A DNA stretch of 64,000 bases from Apostichopus japonicus (GCF_037975245.1 NC_092571.1:419501-483500), one strand, 5' to 3'; positions 51,207 to 61,980 are shown, counted from the stretch's first letter. Made by a program: numbers and translations. The notes: generated from the sequence alone by a model not told the origin.

Positions 51207-51254
51207 GGCGTCTTATACGTCGTGGCGCGGATTAGAAACGAACATAGAATCAAC
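51207..51254 (+). other. LINE 5' leader made of shuffled satellite pieces
   Basis: The 48 bp before the ORF1 ATG contain, in order, TCTTATACG, TCGTGGCGCGG, ATTAGAAACGAACATAG and ATCAAC. All four occur in the satellite monomer, but there the TCGTGGCGCGG block lies downstream of the other three. The leader is too short for a typical LINE 5' UTR. The ATG has a good context (A at -3, G at +4). Confidence 0.7.
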
Positions 51255-52652
51255 ATGGCTGCTCTTAGTCGAGACACGTCCATACAGCTTCACCTAGATT
51301 GTAGTGAGGGGAAGTCAGTTCTTTTTAATCTTTTGAAGGAAAAGTGCATAGATCCCGGAGAACATCTAACGGCGGTTCAGGAACTCCCCGGTAGACTATG
51401 GGACGTGACTTTCAAAACAGTAGATTTGAAGAAGAAGTTTTGGCCTGCTCTATCGAGTGCAGATTGCTGCACTGCAACAACATATACTGGTTGCACGACG
51501 CTAGTTACGGTTTTGCATGTACCGTATGAATTGGGGGACAACGTGGTGAGGTATATTCTAGGCCGTTACGGTAAAGTTGTGAGTGGTCGTTTCCTTACAC
51601 TTTCCGACTACCCACAGGTGTTTAATGGGATTCGGCAGTATCAGGTTGAAATCACCAAAGACATCCCTTCATCCTTAAGACTTGGTGGAAGAAACTGTTG
51701 GGTGCGATATAGAGGCCAGCCCAGAACTTGCCTGAAATGTGGAGCAAACGGACATGAAGCAAAACACTGTGACCAGATAAAGTGCTACAACTGTCACGAA
51801 ATTGGACATACAGCAAAGCAATGTGTGACTGAAGTTAAGTGCACCGTATGCGAAAAGTTAGGGCACACCTCTCGTAGCTGCCCAATTTCCTTTGCGAACA
51901 AAATCAGCCCTACCGCCAGAGCCTGGGTCAAGGGTCCTGCTGTCGTGCAACAAGAGGCAACAATGTCGGAAGAAACTGACGAGCCAACGGCAAAAGTAAC
52001 TGACGGCAACACCAATGCCGAAACGGTCGATACACAAGGTATGACACAGGACCTAGAGAAAAAAGAAGAAAGTCAAACAATCAACGATAGCGACACAGAT
52101 TTGTTCAAAAACACAGAGGTTATGGAGACAATGTCTTTAGCATCAAGTAGCTGGGCCACCCCTCAAACAGAACATCGGGAAGTATCGAACAGCGAAAGAA
52201 GACAGTCTAAACCTTCACCTGAAATATCGTCACAAGAGGACATCGTTGGGGATAATAAATTTCGTCCCAGCTTAAGACCCAAGAGAAAAAGTGTCTCCCA
52301 ACCTGAAGCAGTCAAAAGGCCAGAAAGATCCAGGTCAAGTCTTCGCTTCCCCGCCGAGGACCCCAAAGATAGTGTGAAAATGTCACAAATTTTTCTAGAG
52401 GATGAGCCATGGCACTCATGTAAAGCAAAGGGATGCCCGGAAGTTTTTTCTGAGTATCACGTTTTGAAAGAGCACCTGTTAAACGCCCACCCAAAGCTGA
52501 AACCGTCAAAGTACCCATGTGCTATGAAGTCTTGCAAGAATACGTGTAAATCCCCCCAGGAATGGATCTTACATATGGCTGACGAGCACCCAGAATTTGT
52601 CAGTAAAAAGGAGATAGAATTTTTCGACAGGTATTTTTTAAGGAATGCCTGA
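51255..52652 (+). CDS. LINE ORF1 protein, 465 residues, CCHC knuckles plus C2H2 fingers
   Basis: Nucleic-acid-binding ORF1 protein of the retrotransposon, expected to coat its RNA. The N-terminal part (about 1-155) resembles the RRM-like domain that precedes zinc knuckles in many LINE ORF1 proteins. Three C-x2-C-x4-H-x4-C knuckles follow at about 159-172, 177-190 and 196-209 (for example CLKCGANGHEAKHC). A charged, Ser/Glu-rich linker runs to about 385. Two C-x4-C-x12-H-x4-H fingers lie at about 389-412 and 422-445. I chose the ATG at 51255 because it starts inside the element with a good context; the same frame is open upstream to 51111 but that part is satellite. The TGA stop (52650-52652) is in the same frame as ORF2. 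Confidence 0.85.
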   Translation: MAALSRDTSIQLHLDCSEGKSVLFNLLKEKCIDPGEHLTAVQELPGRLWDVTFKTVDLKKKFWPALSSADCCTATTYTGCTTLVTVLHVPYELGDNVVRYILGRYGKVVSGRFLTLSDYPQVFNGIRQYQVEITKDIPSSLRLGGRNCWVRYRGQPRTCLKCGANGHEAKHCDQIKCYNCHEIGHTAKQCVTEVKCTVCEKLGHTSRSCPISFANKISPTARAWVKGPAVVQQEATMSEETDEPTAKVTDGNTNAETVDTQGMTQDLEKKEESQTINDSDTDLFKNTEVMETMSLASSSWATPQTEHREVSNSERRQSKPSPEISSQEDIVGDNKFRPSLRPKRKSVSQPEAVKRPERSRSSLRFPAEDPKDSVKMSQIFLEDEPWHSCKAKGCPEVFSEYHVLKEHLLNAHPKLKPSKYPCAMKSCKNTCKSPQEWILHMADEHPEFVSKKEIEFFDRYFLRNA

Positions 52653-52709
52653 TCATCGGAATCTCATTGTGGTATACATCTCGTTCTGTTCTTTACTTTA
52701 TCTCTCTCT

Positions 52710-55700
52710 ATGGCTACTATGAACCTATCGATTGCTTCACTTAACGTTAATGGACTAAGAGACAACAAAAAATGTTCAAAGATTTTACAATGGGCTAAGA
52801 TATTCAATTTTGATATTATTCTTCTGCAAGAACTGTATTTGTCGGATAGTGCCGACTCTCAATTTTTCAGACGTCAATGGGGTGGTCCTTTCATTTTCTC
52901 CCCTAGTTCTTCTAATCACTCTTGTGGGGTGGGTATTGCTTTCAGTAGTAAACTGTGTTGCGTCATTTCGCAAGTAAGACACGATACCTCTGGTCGTTGC
53001 ATTTCTGCCCTCTGCACTATTCATAACAGTACTGTACGGGTTTGTAACATTTATGCGCCTAACGCCCCGAGTGAAAGGAAAGCGTTTTTCAGGCAAATTT
53101 ACACTTACACCCGTGGTTACGACCCTATTATTTTGGGGGGCGATTTTAATTGTGTAATGGATGACATCGATCGCTCAAACATTTCGTCCAACCGTTCTGC
53201 TTTTGTAGGCCGGGATGAGATCAACGATCTTATTGTCACTTATAATCTTGTTGATTGTTATAGGGTTATCCACCCCACCATACCCGGTCATACCTGGTTT
53301 CGTTTTAACAACAGTCAAAGTTCTAGACTTGATCGAATCTACTCTTCGAGAGATTTTTTTGTCAACAAAGCGACTACGTCGCCGATCCCTTATTCTGACC
53401 ATAAGCCTATTCAGGTCAACATCAAAATTCCTCACACTGCTACTCGGGGGAAAGGTTATTGGAAGTACAATGTGTCTCTTAACAATGATAAGGAATTCTG
53501 CAAAGAATTACGTGTTTATTATAAGCTTTGGTCCACTCTGAAGCCAGGTTTTAATGCTTTATCTGATTGGTGGGAGAACGTTAAGTCTAGAATTAAAACG
53601 CTTGCGGTTCGGCACAGCTCCCGCATTGCTCGTCAGAAGAGAAATCGGCTTAAAGAGCTTCAAACGCTTTGTGCGACTTCAAATTCTCAGGAAATCGATG
53701 ATATTATTAACACTGAGTTAAGAGGTGCTTACATTCGTTCCAGAGCTAAATTTCTTGAAGAAGGGGAAAAACCATCTGCCTTTTTCTTTAGAAAAGAAAA
53801 ACGTCAAGCCGATCAGAAAGTTGTTCATCAAGTCCGCAAACCGGACGGTAATATTACCTGCAATAATAAGGAAATTATAGAGGTTTTCCACAAATTCTTT
53901 AGTGATCTCTATTCCAACCACGAAGGGTTTGACGAGAGTTCTCAAGATGTTTTCATTAATAGTTTGCACAACATGTTAAATGATGAGGACATTGAAAGTC
54001 TTGAAAAACCTATCACTCTAGATGAGATAAAGATTGCTCTGTCGCTTGCTTCCAATAACAAATCTCCGGGTATTGATGGTCTTCCATACGAATTCTATTC
54101 CTCCTTCCTAGATATGTTGGGCGAAGACCTCCTCGGTGTTTATAACAACATTTTCAAAACTGGCACTATGTCAATGTCTCAGCGTACAGGCATCGTTACA
54201 CTTCTCCCAAAGAAAGGTGATAAGACTGACCCAACCAATTGGCGTCCAATCAGTCTGCTTAACACAGACTATAAACTGATCTCGAAGGTTCTACAAATCA
54301 GAATGTCTAAAGTATTGCCCACTATTGTAAACGAGCATCAAACGTGTTCTGTCCCTGGCAGATCTATTCACGATAATATGTTCATAATTAGAGATATAAT
54401 TGATTATTCTGCCATGAAGAAAATTGATTGTGCCCTCATCTCAATCGACCAACACAAAGCTTTCGATAAAGTTTCTTGGTCATTTCTTATGAGAGTTCTC
54501 GAGAAGTTACGGTTTGGTAGCAATTTTCGAAAATGGGTGACTATTTTGTACAACAATATTTACAGTCGTATTCTTATCAACGGAAATCTCTCTGATATCA
54601 TACCCATTGCTCGAGGGGTGAGGCAGGGCTGCCCCCTTTCACCGGTTCTGTATGTGTTATTCATTGAGCCAATTTCTAGATATATTAATAGTTGCAATAG
54701 CATCCGGGGCTTTCCCATCCCTGGTGGGAGTGGCAGACGTGTTAAATTTCTTCAATACGCGGATGACGCCACATGTGTTGCAACCAATATTGGTGATATC
54801 GCACAGTATTTTAATGTGTTTAAACTTTTTCAAAAAGCTACCGGTGCTTCTGTAAACATGAGCAAGACTTGTGGCTTAAAGTTGGGTACGTTTGCCTCTC
54901 GTCAGTTACCCACCAACATTCATTGGAGTACCTCTTCAATCAAAATCACGGGTGTGACTTTTGGTTCAAAGGAGGCTGTCCATTGTAATTGGGCTACCAA
55001 GGTTAAATCTGCCACTCTTATTGCTAAATCTTGGAGCAGCAGACACTTGACTCTCCTAGGCAAAGTGCTGGTTACTAATACTGTTATTTATCCACTGTTT
55101 TACTTTGTGGCCCCCGTTTTTCGTGTGCCTGATAGTGTGGTCAAGGCAGTAAACAAAGCCGTTTTCTCCTTTATTTGGGGTGAAAACAAACCCGACCTTG
55201 TGTCTAGGAAAGTCATCATCTTGGACAGACTAAAAGGCGGCTTAGGTTTAGATAGTTTTAGAAATAAGATGGATGCATTGTTAATTAGACCGTTATTTAC
55301 CTTGCTGACTCGCATGCAAGACCCGCCTATCCATTTTATTATAGCTCGTTTCTTTCTGGCCATGCCACTACGTAGAGTCTTCCCTCAGTTATGGTCCAAT
55401 ACGCGGCCAAATTCTGCCGTTTGTCCACCCTCGTTACTTTACGCAAGTGATATCATTAGGAGGTTACATTCCATGGACAGCCTTTTCTTTCAGTCCAGTA
55501 AGAGTATCAAACTTATTACTAAATCCCTTCAACCCAGTGGTGCCAACTTAATTGCTGTTAGAGATTACCCAGCTTTCCCTTGGGAGACCATCTGGAAGCT
55601 GGCCTTTAGTAACATGCTAGGCAACAAATTAATGGATTTTCAATGGCGTCTAGCACATCACATTTTGTACACCGGTAAAAGGATAAAGGACTGGGGAATG

Positions 55701-56153
55701 GGTGACGGTATTTGTCCTTGCGAGCAGTGTAACGAAATTGAGACCATTTCTCACATTTTCTGGGAATGCCCAAAAGCCAAGACAGTTTTGATTTGGGTAG
55801 AGAAAATTTTTCACAGATTAGCTGGTGATAACAGCTCATTTAACATGAAACTGTATTTGTTTGGATTCCCTTGTGTCGACTTTCCACAGATAGTTTTCAA
55901 CAGAATTTGGTTTATCTTTTGTATTACGAAATTTGCTATTTGGAAGTCAAGGTGCCTTCATATTTTTGAAGACCAAGCCCAAACTGGGACTGCTCTTCTC
56001 TCGATTATTGCAAAGGAAATTAAAACCCGAGTAGAAGCAGACTTCAGTCGTCTCACAAAACATCAGTTTAGTAAACTTTGGACGTCCGGAACGTCTTTTG
56101 TTAAAATTAAAAAAGACAAACTTCATATTAATCTCAAGACAAATGTCTCTTAA
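52710..56153 (+). CDS. LINE ORF2 protein, 1,147 residues, endonuclease-reverse transcriptase
   Basis: Drives target-primed reverse transcription: the endonuclease nicks the target and the RT copies the RNA from the nick. An APE-type endonuclease occupies about 1-240, with SLNVNG (10-15), catalytic-type Glu41 in LLQELYLSD, YAPN (115-118), GGDFN (143-147), SRLDRIY (205-211) and SDH (229-231). The RT spans roughly 435-760, with NWRPISLLNTDYK, GVRQGCPLSPVLY near 635 and YADD at 683-686. A C-terminal cysteine-histidine motif has C1002, C1004, C1007, H1015 and C1020. Length suits a LINE ORF2. It starts 57 bp after the ORF1 stop, in the same frame with no intervening stop; a second Met is three codons in. 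No RNase H domain is evident. All catalytic signatures are intact. Confidence 0.93.
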   Translation: MATMNLSIASLNVNGLRDNKKCSKILQWAKIFNFDIILLQELYLSDSADSQFFRRQWGGPFIFSPSSSNHSCGVGIAFSSKLCCVISQVRHDTSGRCISALCTIHNSTVRVCNIYAPNAPSERKAFFRQIYTYTRGYDPIILGGDFNCVMDDIDRSNISSNRSAFVGRDEINDLIVTYNLVDCYRVIHPTIPGHTWFRFNNSQSSRLDRIYSSRDFFVNKATTSPIPYSDHKPIQVNIKIPHTATRGKGYWKYNVSLNNDKEFCKELRVYYKLWSTLKPGFNALSDWWENVKSRIKTLAVRHSSRIARQKRNRLKELQTLCATSNSQEIDDIINTELRGAYIRSRAKFLEEGEKPSAFFFRKEKRQADQKVVHQVRKPDGNITCNNKEIIEVFHKFFSDLYSNHEGFDESSQDVFINSLHNMLNDEDIESLEKPITLDEIKIALSLASNNKSPGIDGLPYEFYSSFLDMLGEDLLGVYNNIFKTGTMSMSQRTGIVTLLPKKGDKTDPTNWRPISLLNTDYKLISKVLQIRMSKVLPTIVNEHQTCSVPGRSIHDNMFIIRDIIDYSAMKKIDCALISIDQHKAFDKVSWSFLMRVLEKLRFGSNFRKWVTILYNNIYSRILINGNLSDIIPIARGVRQGCPLSPVLYVLFIEPISRYINSCNSIRGFPIPGGSGRRVKFLQYADDATCVATNIGDIAQYFNVFKLFQKATGASVNMSKTCGLKLGTFASRQLPTNIHWSTSSIKITGVTFGSKEAVHCNWATKVKSATLIAKSWSSRHLTLLGKVLVTNTVIYPLFYFVAPVFRVPDSVVKAVNKAVFSFIWGENKPDLVSRKVIILDRLKGGLGLDSFRNKMDALLIRPLFTLLTRMQDPPIHFIIARFFLAMPLRRVFPQLWSNTRPNSAVCPPSLLYASDIIRRLHSMDSLFFQSSKSIKLITKSLQPSGANLIAVRDYPAFPWETIWKLAFSNMLGNKLMDFQWRLAHHILYTGKRIKDWGMGDGICPCEQCNEIETISHIFWECPKAKTVLIWVEKIFHRLAGDNSSFNMKLYLFGFPCVDFPQIVFNRIWFIFCITKFAIWKSRCLHIFEDQAQTGTALLSIIAKEIKTRVEADFSRLTKHQFSKLWTSGTSFVKIKKDKLHINLKTNVS

Positions 56154-56326
56154 GGTTTTGTTTTTCATTTCTAAAGTCTTAATATATACTTCCTTTGTTC
56201 TGCATTAACTGTTTGGATTATTATTTTACTAAATTCTGTTTAGTACTTGTCAAAAAGTGCACTAAGTGCACTTGTTTTATCTGTACATTTTGATTTTGGT
56301 TGAATAAAGTGAAACTTAAAAAAAAA
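56154..56326 (+). other. LINE 3' UTR and poly(A) tail
   Basis: AT-rich 173 bp with a perfect hairpin (56255-56273), a polyadenylation signal AATAAA at 56303-56308 and nine A residues at 56318-56326 ending at the duplicated target. Confidence 0.85.
56255..56273 (+). repeat. Perfect hairpin in the LINE 3' UTR
   Basis: AAGTGCAC and GTGCACTT form an 8-bp stem with a TAA loop, 45 bp before the poly(A) tail. It is a candidate element for recognition by the ORF2 protein. Confidence 0.65.
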
Positions 56327-56347
56327 GTTTGCTTTTGCCGCGATCTT
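56327..56347 (+). repeat. Right target-site duplication of the LINE (21 bp)
   Basis: Identical to 51,186-51,206. The array resumes from here in its normal order. Confidence 0.75.
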
Positions 56348-57573
56348 ACACGGTCTCTGGAACTTTAAGTATTAGAAACGAACATAGATTTATATCAACT
56401 GCTGTCGTGGCGCGGTTGGTTGCTCTGTACCTCGAGAGCGTGACGTATTTTGGATCGCGGGCTCGAGACCAGGTGGGCGCAGTTTGCTTTTGCCGCGATC
56501 TGGTACGGTCTCTGGGAACTTTAAGTATTAGAAACGAACATAGATTTATATCAACTGCTGTCGTGGCGCGGTTGGTTGCTCTGTACCTCGAAAGCGTGAC
56601 GTATTTTGGATCGCGGGCTCGAGACCAGGTGGGGGCAGTTTGTTTTTGCCGCGATCTCGTACGGTCTCTGGGAACTTTAAGTATTAGAAACGAACATAGA
56701 TTTATATCAACTGCTGTCGTGGCGCGGTTGGTTGCTCTGTAGCTCGAGAGCGTGACGTATTTTGGATCGCGGGCTCGAGACCAGGTGGGGGCAGTTTGCT
56801 TTTGCCGCGATCTTATACGGTTTCTGGGAACTTTAAGTATTAGAAACGAACATAGATTTATATCAACTGCTGTCGTGGCGCGGTTGGTTGCTCTGTACCT
56901 CGAGAGCGTGACGTATTTTGGATCGCGGGCTCGAGACCAGGTGGGGGCAGTTTGCTTTTGCCGCGATCTTATACGGTCTCTGGAACTTTAAGTATTAGAA
57001 ACGAACATAGATTTATATCAACTGCTGTCGTGGCGCGGTTGGTTGCTCTGTACCTCGAGAGCGTGACGTATTTTGGATCGCGGGCTCGAGACCAGGTGGG
57101 GGCAGTTTGCTTTTGCCGCGATCTCATACGGTCTCTGGGAACTTTAAGTATTAGAAACGAACATAGATTTATATCAACTGCTGTCGTGGCGCGGTTGGTT
57201 GCTCTGTACCTCGAGAGCGTGACGTATTTTGGATCGCGGGCTCGAGACCAGGTGGTGGCAGTTTGCTTTTGCCGCGATCTTATACGGTCTCTGGGAACTT
57301 TAAGTATTAGAAACGAACATAGATTTATATCAACTGCTGTCGTGGCGCGGTTGGTTGCTCTGTACCTCGAGAGCGTGACGTATTTTGGATCGCGGGCTCG
57401 AGACCAGGTGGGGGCAGTTAGGTTTTTCCGCGATCTTATACGGTCTCTGGAACTTTAAGTATGAGAAACGAACATAGATTTATATCAACTGCTGGAGTGG
57501 CGCGGTTGGTTGCTCTGTAGCTCGAGAGCGTGACGTATTTTGGATCGCGGGCTCGAGACCAGGTGGTGGCAGT

Positions 57574-60500
57574 TTGCTTTTGCCGCGATCTTATACGGTC
57601 TCTGGAACTTTAATTATTAGAAACGAACATAGATTTATATCAACTGCTGTCGTGGCGCGGTTGGTTGCTCTGTACCTCGAGAGCGTGACGTATTTTGGAT
57701 CGCGGGCTCGAGACCAGGTGGTGGCAGTTTGCTTTTGCCGCGATCTTATACGGTCTCTGTGAACTTTAAGTATTAGAAACGAACATAGATTTATATCAAC
57801 TGCTGTCGTGGCGCGGTTGGTTGCTCTGTACCTCGAGAGCGTGACGTATTTTGGATCGCGGGCTCGAGACCAGGTGGGGGCAGTTTGCTTTTGCCGCGAT
57901 ATGGTACGGTCTCTGGGAACTTTAAGTATTAGAAACGATCATAGATTTATATCAACTGCTGTCGTGGCGCGGTTGGTTGCTCTGTACCTCGAGAGCGTGA
58001 CGTATTTTGGATCGCGGGCTCGAGACCAGGTGGGGGCAGTCAGGTTTTTCCGCGATCTTATACGGTCTCGGGAACTTTAAGTATTAGAAACGAACATAGA
58101 TTTATATCAACTGCTGTCGTGGCGCGGTTGGTTGCTCTGTACCTCGAGAGCGTGACGTATTTTGGATCGCGGGCTCGAGACCAGGTGGGGGCAGTTTGCT
58201 TTTGCCGCGATCTCATACGGTCTCTGGAACTTTAAGTATTAGAAACGAACATAGATTTATATCAACTGCTGTCGTGGCGCGGTTGGTTGCTCTGTACCTC
58301 GAGAGCGTGACGTATTTTGGATCGCGGGCTCGAGACCAGGTGGGGGCAGTTTGCTTTTGCCGCGATCTTATACGGTCTCTGGGAACTTTAAGTATTAGAA
58401 ACGAACATAGATTTATATCAACTGCTGTCGTGGCGCGGTTGGTTGCTCTGTACCTCGAGAGCGTGACGTATTTTGGATCGCGGGCTCGAGACCAGGTGGT
58501 GGCAGTTTGCTTTTGCCGCGATCTTATACGGTCTCTGGAACTTTAAGTATGAGAAACGAACATAGATTTATATCAACTGCTGTCGTGGCGCGGTTGGTTG
58601 CTCTGTAGCTCGAGAGCGTGACGTATTTTGGATCGCGGGCTCGAGACCAGGTGGTGGCAGTTTGCTTTTGCCGCGATCTTATACGGTCTCCGGGAATTTT
58701 AAGTATTAGAAACGAACATAGATTTATATCAACTGCTGTCGTGGCGCGGTTGGTTGCTCTGTACCTCGAGAGCGTGACGTATTTTGGATCGCGTGCTCGA
58801 GACCAGGTGGTGGCAGTTTGCTTTTGCCGCGATCTTATACGGTCTCTGGGAACTTTAAGTATTAGAAACGAACATAGATTTATATCAACTGCTGTCGTGG
58901 CGCGGTTGGTTGCTCTGTACCTCGAGAGCGTGACGTATTTTGGATCGCGGGCTCGAGACCAGGTGGTGGCAGTTTGCTTTTGCCGCGATCTGATACGGTC
59001 TCTGGGAACTTTAAGTATTAGAAACGAACATAGATTTATATCAACTGCTGTCGTGGCGCGGTTGGTTGCTCTGTACCTCGAGAGCGTGACGTATTTTGGA
59101 TCGCGGGCTCGAGACCAGGTGGGGGCAGTTTGCTTTTGCCGCGATCTTATACGGTCTCTGGGAACTTTAAGTATTAGAAACGAACATAGATTTATATCAA
59201 CTGCTGTCGTGGCGCGGTTGGTTGCTCTGTACCTCGAGAGCGTGACGTATTTTGGATCGCGGGCTCGAGACCAGGTGGGGGCAGTTTGCTTTTGCCGCGA
59301 TCTCATACGGTCTCTGGGAACTTTAAGTATTAGAAACGAACATAGATTTATATCAACTGCTGTCGTGGCGCGGTTGGTTGCTCTGTACCTCGAGAGCGTG
59401 ACGTATTTTGGATCGCGGGCTCGAGACCAGGTGGGGGCAGTTTGCTTTTGTCGCGATCTGATACGGTCTCTGGGAACTTTCAGTATTAGAAACGAACATA
59501 GATTTATATCAACTGCTGTCGTGGCGCGGTTGGTTGCTCTGTACCTCGAGAGCGTGACGTATTTTGGATCGCGGGCTCGAGACCAGGTGGGGGCAGTTAG
59601 GTTTTTCCGCGATCTTATACGGTCTCTGGAACTTTAAGTATGAGAAACGAACATAGATTTATATCAACTGCTGGAGTGGCGCGGTTGGTTGCTCTGTAGC
59701 TCGAGAGCGTGACGTATTTTGGATCGCGGGCTCGAGACCAGGTGGTGGCAGTTTGCTTTTGCCGCGATCTTATACGGTCTCTGGAACTTTAAGTATTAGA
59801 AACGAACATAGATTTATATCAACTGCTGTCGTGGCGCGGTTGGTTGCTCTGTACCTCGAGAGCGTGACGTATTTTGGATCGCGGGCTCGAGACCAGGTGG
59901 TGGCAGTTTGCTTTTGCCGCGATCTTATACGGTCTCTGGGAACTTTAAGTATTAGAAACGAACATAGATTTATATCAACTGCTGTCGTGGCGCGGTTGGT
60001 TGCTCTGTACCTCGAGAGCGTGACGTATTTTGGATCGCGGGCTCGAGACCAGGTGGGGGCAGTTTGCTTTTGCCGCGATATGGTACGGTCTCTGGGAACT
60101 TTAAGTATTAGAAACGATCATAGATTTATATCAACTGCTGTCGTGGCGCGGTTGGTTGCTCTGTACCTCGAGAGCGTGACGTATTTTGGATCGCGGGCTC
60201 GAGACCAGGTGGGGGCAGTCAGGTTTTTCCGCGATCTTATACGGTCTCGGGAACTTTAAGTATTAGAAACGAACATAGATTTATATCAACTGCTGTCGTG
60301 GCGCGGTTGGTTGCTCTGTACCTCGAGAGCGTGACGTATTTTGGATCGCGGGCTCGAGACCAGGTGGGGGCAGTTTGCTTTTGCCGCGATCTCATACGGT
60401 CTCTGGAACTTTAAGTATTAGAAACGAACATAGATTTATATCAACTGCTGTCGTGGCGCGGTTGGTTGCTCTGTACCTCGAGAGCGTGACGTATTTTGGA

Positions 60501-61980
60501 TCGCGGGCTCGAGACCAGGTGGGGGCAGTTTGCTTTTGCCGCGATCTTATACGGTCTCTGGGAACTTTAAGTATTAGAAACGAACATAGATTTATATCAA
60601 CTGCTGTCGTGGCGCGGTTGGTTGCTCTGTACCTCGAGAGCGTGACGTATTTTGGATCGCGGGCTCGAGACCAGGTGGTGGCAGTTTGCTTTTGCCGCGA
60701 TCTTATACGGTCTCTGGAACTTTAAGTATGAGAAACGAACATAGATTTATATCAACTGCTGTCGTGGCGCGGTTGGTTGCTCTGTAGCTCGAGAGCGTGA
60801 CGTATTTTGGATCGCGGGCTCGAGACCAGGTGGTGGCAGTTTGCTTTTGCCGCGATCTTATACGGTCTCCGGGAATTTTAAGTATTAGAAACGAACATAG
60901 ATTTATATCAACTGCTGTCGTGGCGCGGTTGGTTGCTCTGTACCTCGAGAGCGTGACGTATTTTGGATCGCGTGCTCGAGACCAGGTGGTGGCAGTTTGC
61001 TTTTGCCGCGATCTTATACGGTCTCTGGGAACTTTAAGTATTAGAAACGAACATAGATTTATATCAACTGCTGTCGTGGCGCGGTTGGTTGCTCTGTACC
61101 TCGAGAGCGTGACGTATTTTGGATCGCGGGCTCGAGACCAGGTGGTGGCAGTTTGCTTTTGCCGCGATCTGATACGGTCTCTGGGAACTTTAAGTATTAG
61201 AAACGAACATAGATTTATATCAACTGCTGTCGTGGCGCGGTTGGTTGCTCTGTACCTCGAGAGCGTGACGTATTTTGGATCGCGGGCTCGAGACCAGGTG
61301 GGGGCAGTTTGCTTTTGCCGCGATCTTATACGGTCTCTGGGAACTTTAAGTATTAGAAACGAACATAGATTTATATCAACTGCTGTCGTGGCGCGGTTGG
61401 TTGCTCTGTACCTCGAGAGCGTGACGTATTTTGGATCGCGGGCTCGAGACCAGGTGTGGGCAGTTTGCTTTTGCCGCGATCTCATACGGTCTCTGGGAAC
61501 TTTAAGTATTAGAAACGAACATAGATTTATATCAACTGCTGTCGTGGCGCGGTTGGTTGCTCTGTACCTCGAGAGCGTGACGTATTTTGGATCGCGGGCT
61601 CGAGACCAGGTGGGGGCAGTTTGCTTTTGTCGCGATCTTATACGGTCTCTGGGAACTTTCAGTATTAGAAACGAACATAGATTTATATCAACTGCTGTCG
61701 TGGCGCGGTTGGTTGCTCTGTACCTCGAGAGCGTGACGTATTTTGGATCGCGGGCTCGAGACCAGGTGGGGGCAGTTTGCTTTTGCCGCGATCTAAAACG
61801 CTATCTGGGAACTTTCAGTATTAGAAACGAACATAGATTTATATCAACTGCTGTCGTGGCGCGGTTGGTTTCTCTGTACCTCGAGAGCGTGACGTATTTT
61901 GGATCGCGGGCTCGAGACCAGGTGGGGGCAGTTAGCTTTATCCGCGATCTTATACGGTCTCTGGGAACTTTAAGTATTAG
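57574..61980 (+). repeat. Higher-order tandem duplication of 2,179 bp
   Basis: Fourteen successive variant monomers from 57,574 recur from 59,753 at a constant 2,179-bp offset. The CTGGAGTGGCGCGG marker monomer stands at about 57,492, 59,670 and 63,718, so a third copy seems to start near the window end. Confidence 0.8.

Larger units (their letters stand above)
51207..56326 (+). mobile_element. Intact Tx1-like non-LTR retrotransposon inserted in the satellite
   Basis: A 5,120-bp element with a 48-bp leader, two complete ORFs, a 3' UTR, an AATAAA signal and a nine-A tail, flanked by a 21-bp duplication. The combination of a zinc-knuckle ORF1, an APE endonuclease and RT blocks such as VPGRSIHDNMFIIRDIIDY and SIDQHKAFDKVSW resembles the Tx1/L1 branch, in which several lineages are known to insert into specific multicopy targets. 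Both ORFs lack inactivating mutations, so the copy is probably young and possibly active. Clade assignment is by eye. Confidence 0.85.

Noticed and set aside
51111-51254. N-terminal extension of ORF1 into the satellite
   Set aside because: The frame is open, but the sequence is satellite and LINE leader. The ATG at 51,255 has better context and begins the element's own coding sequence.
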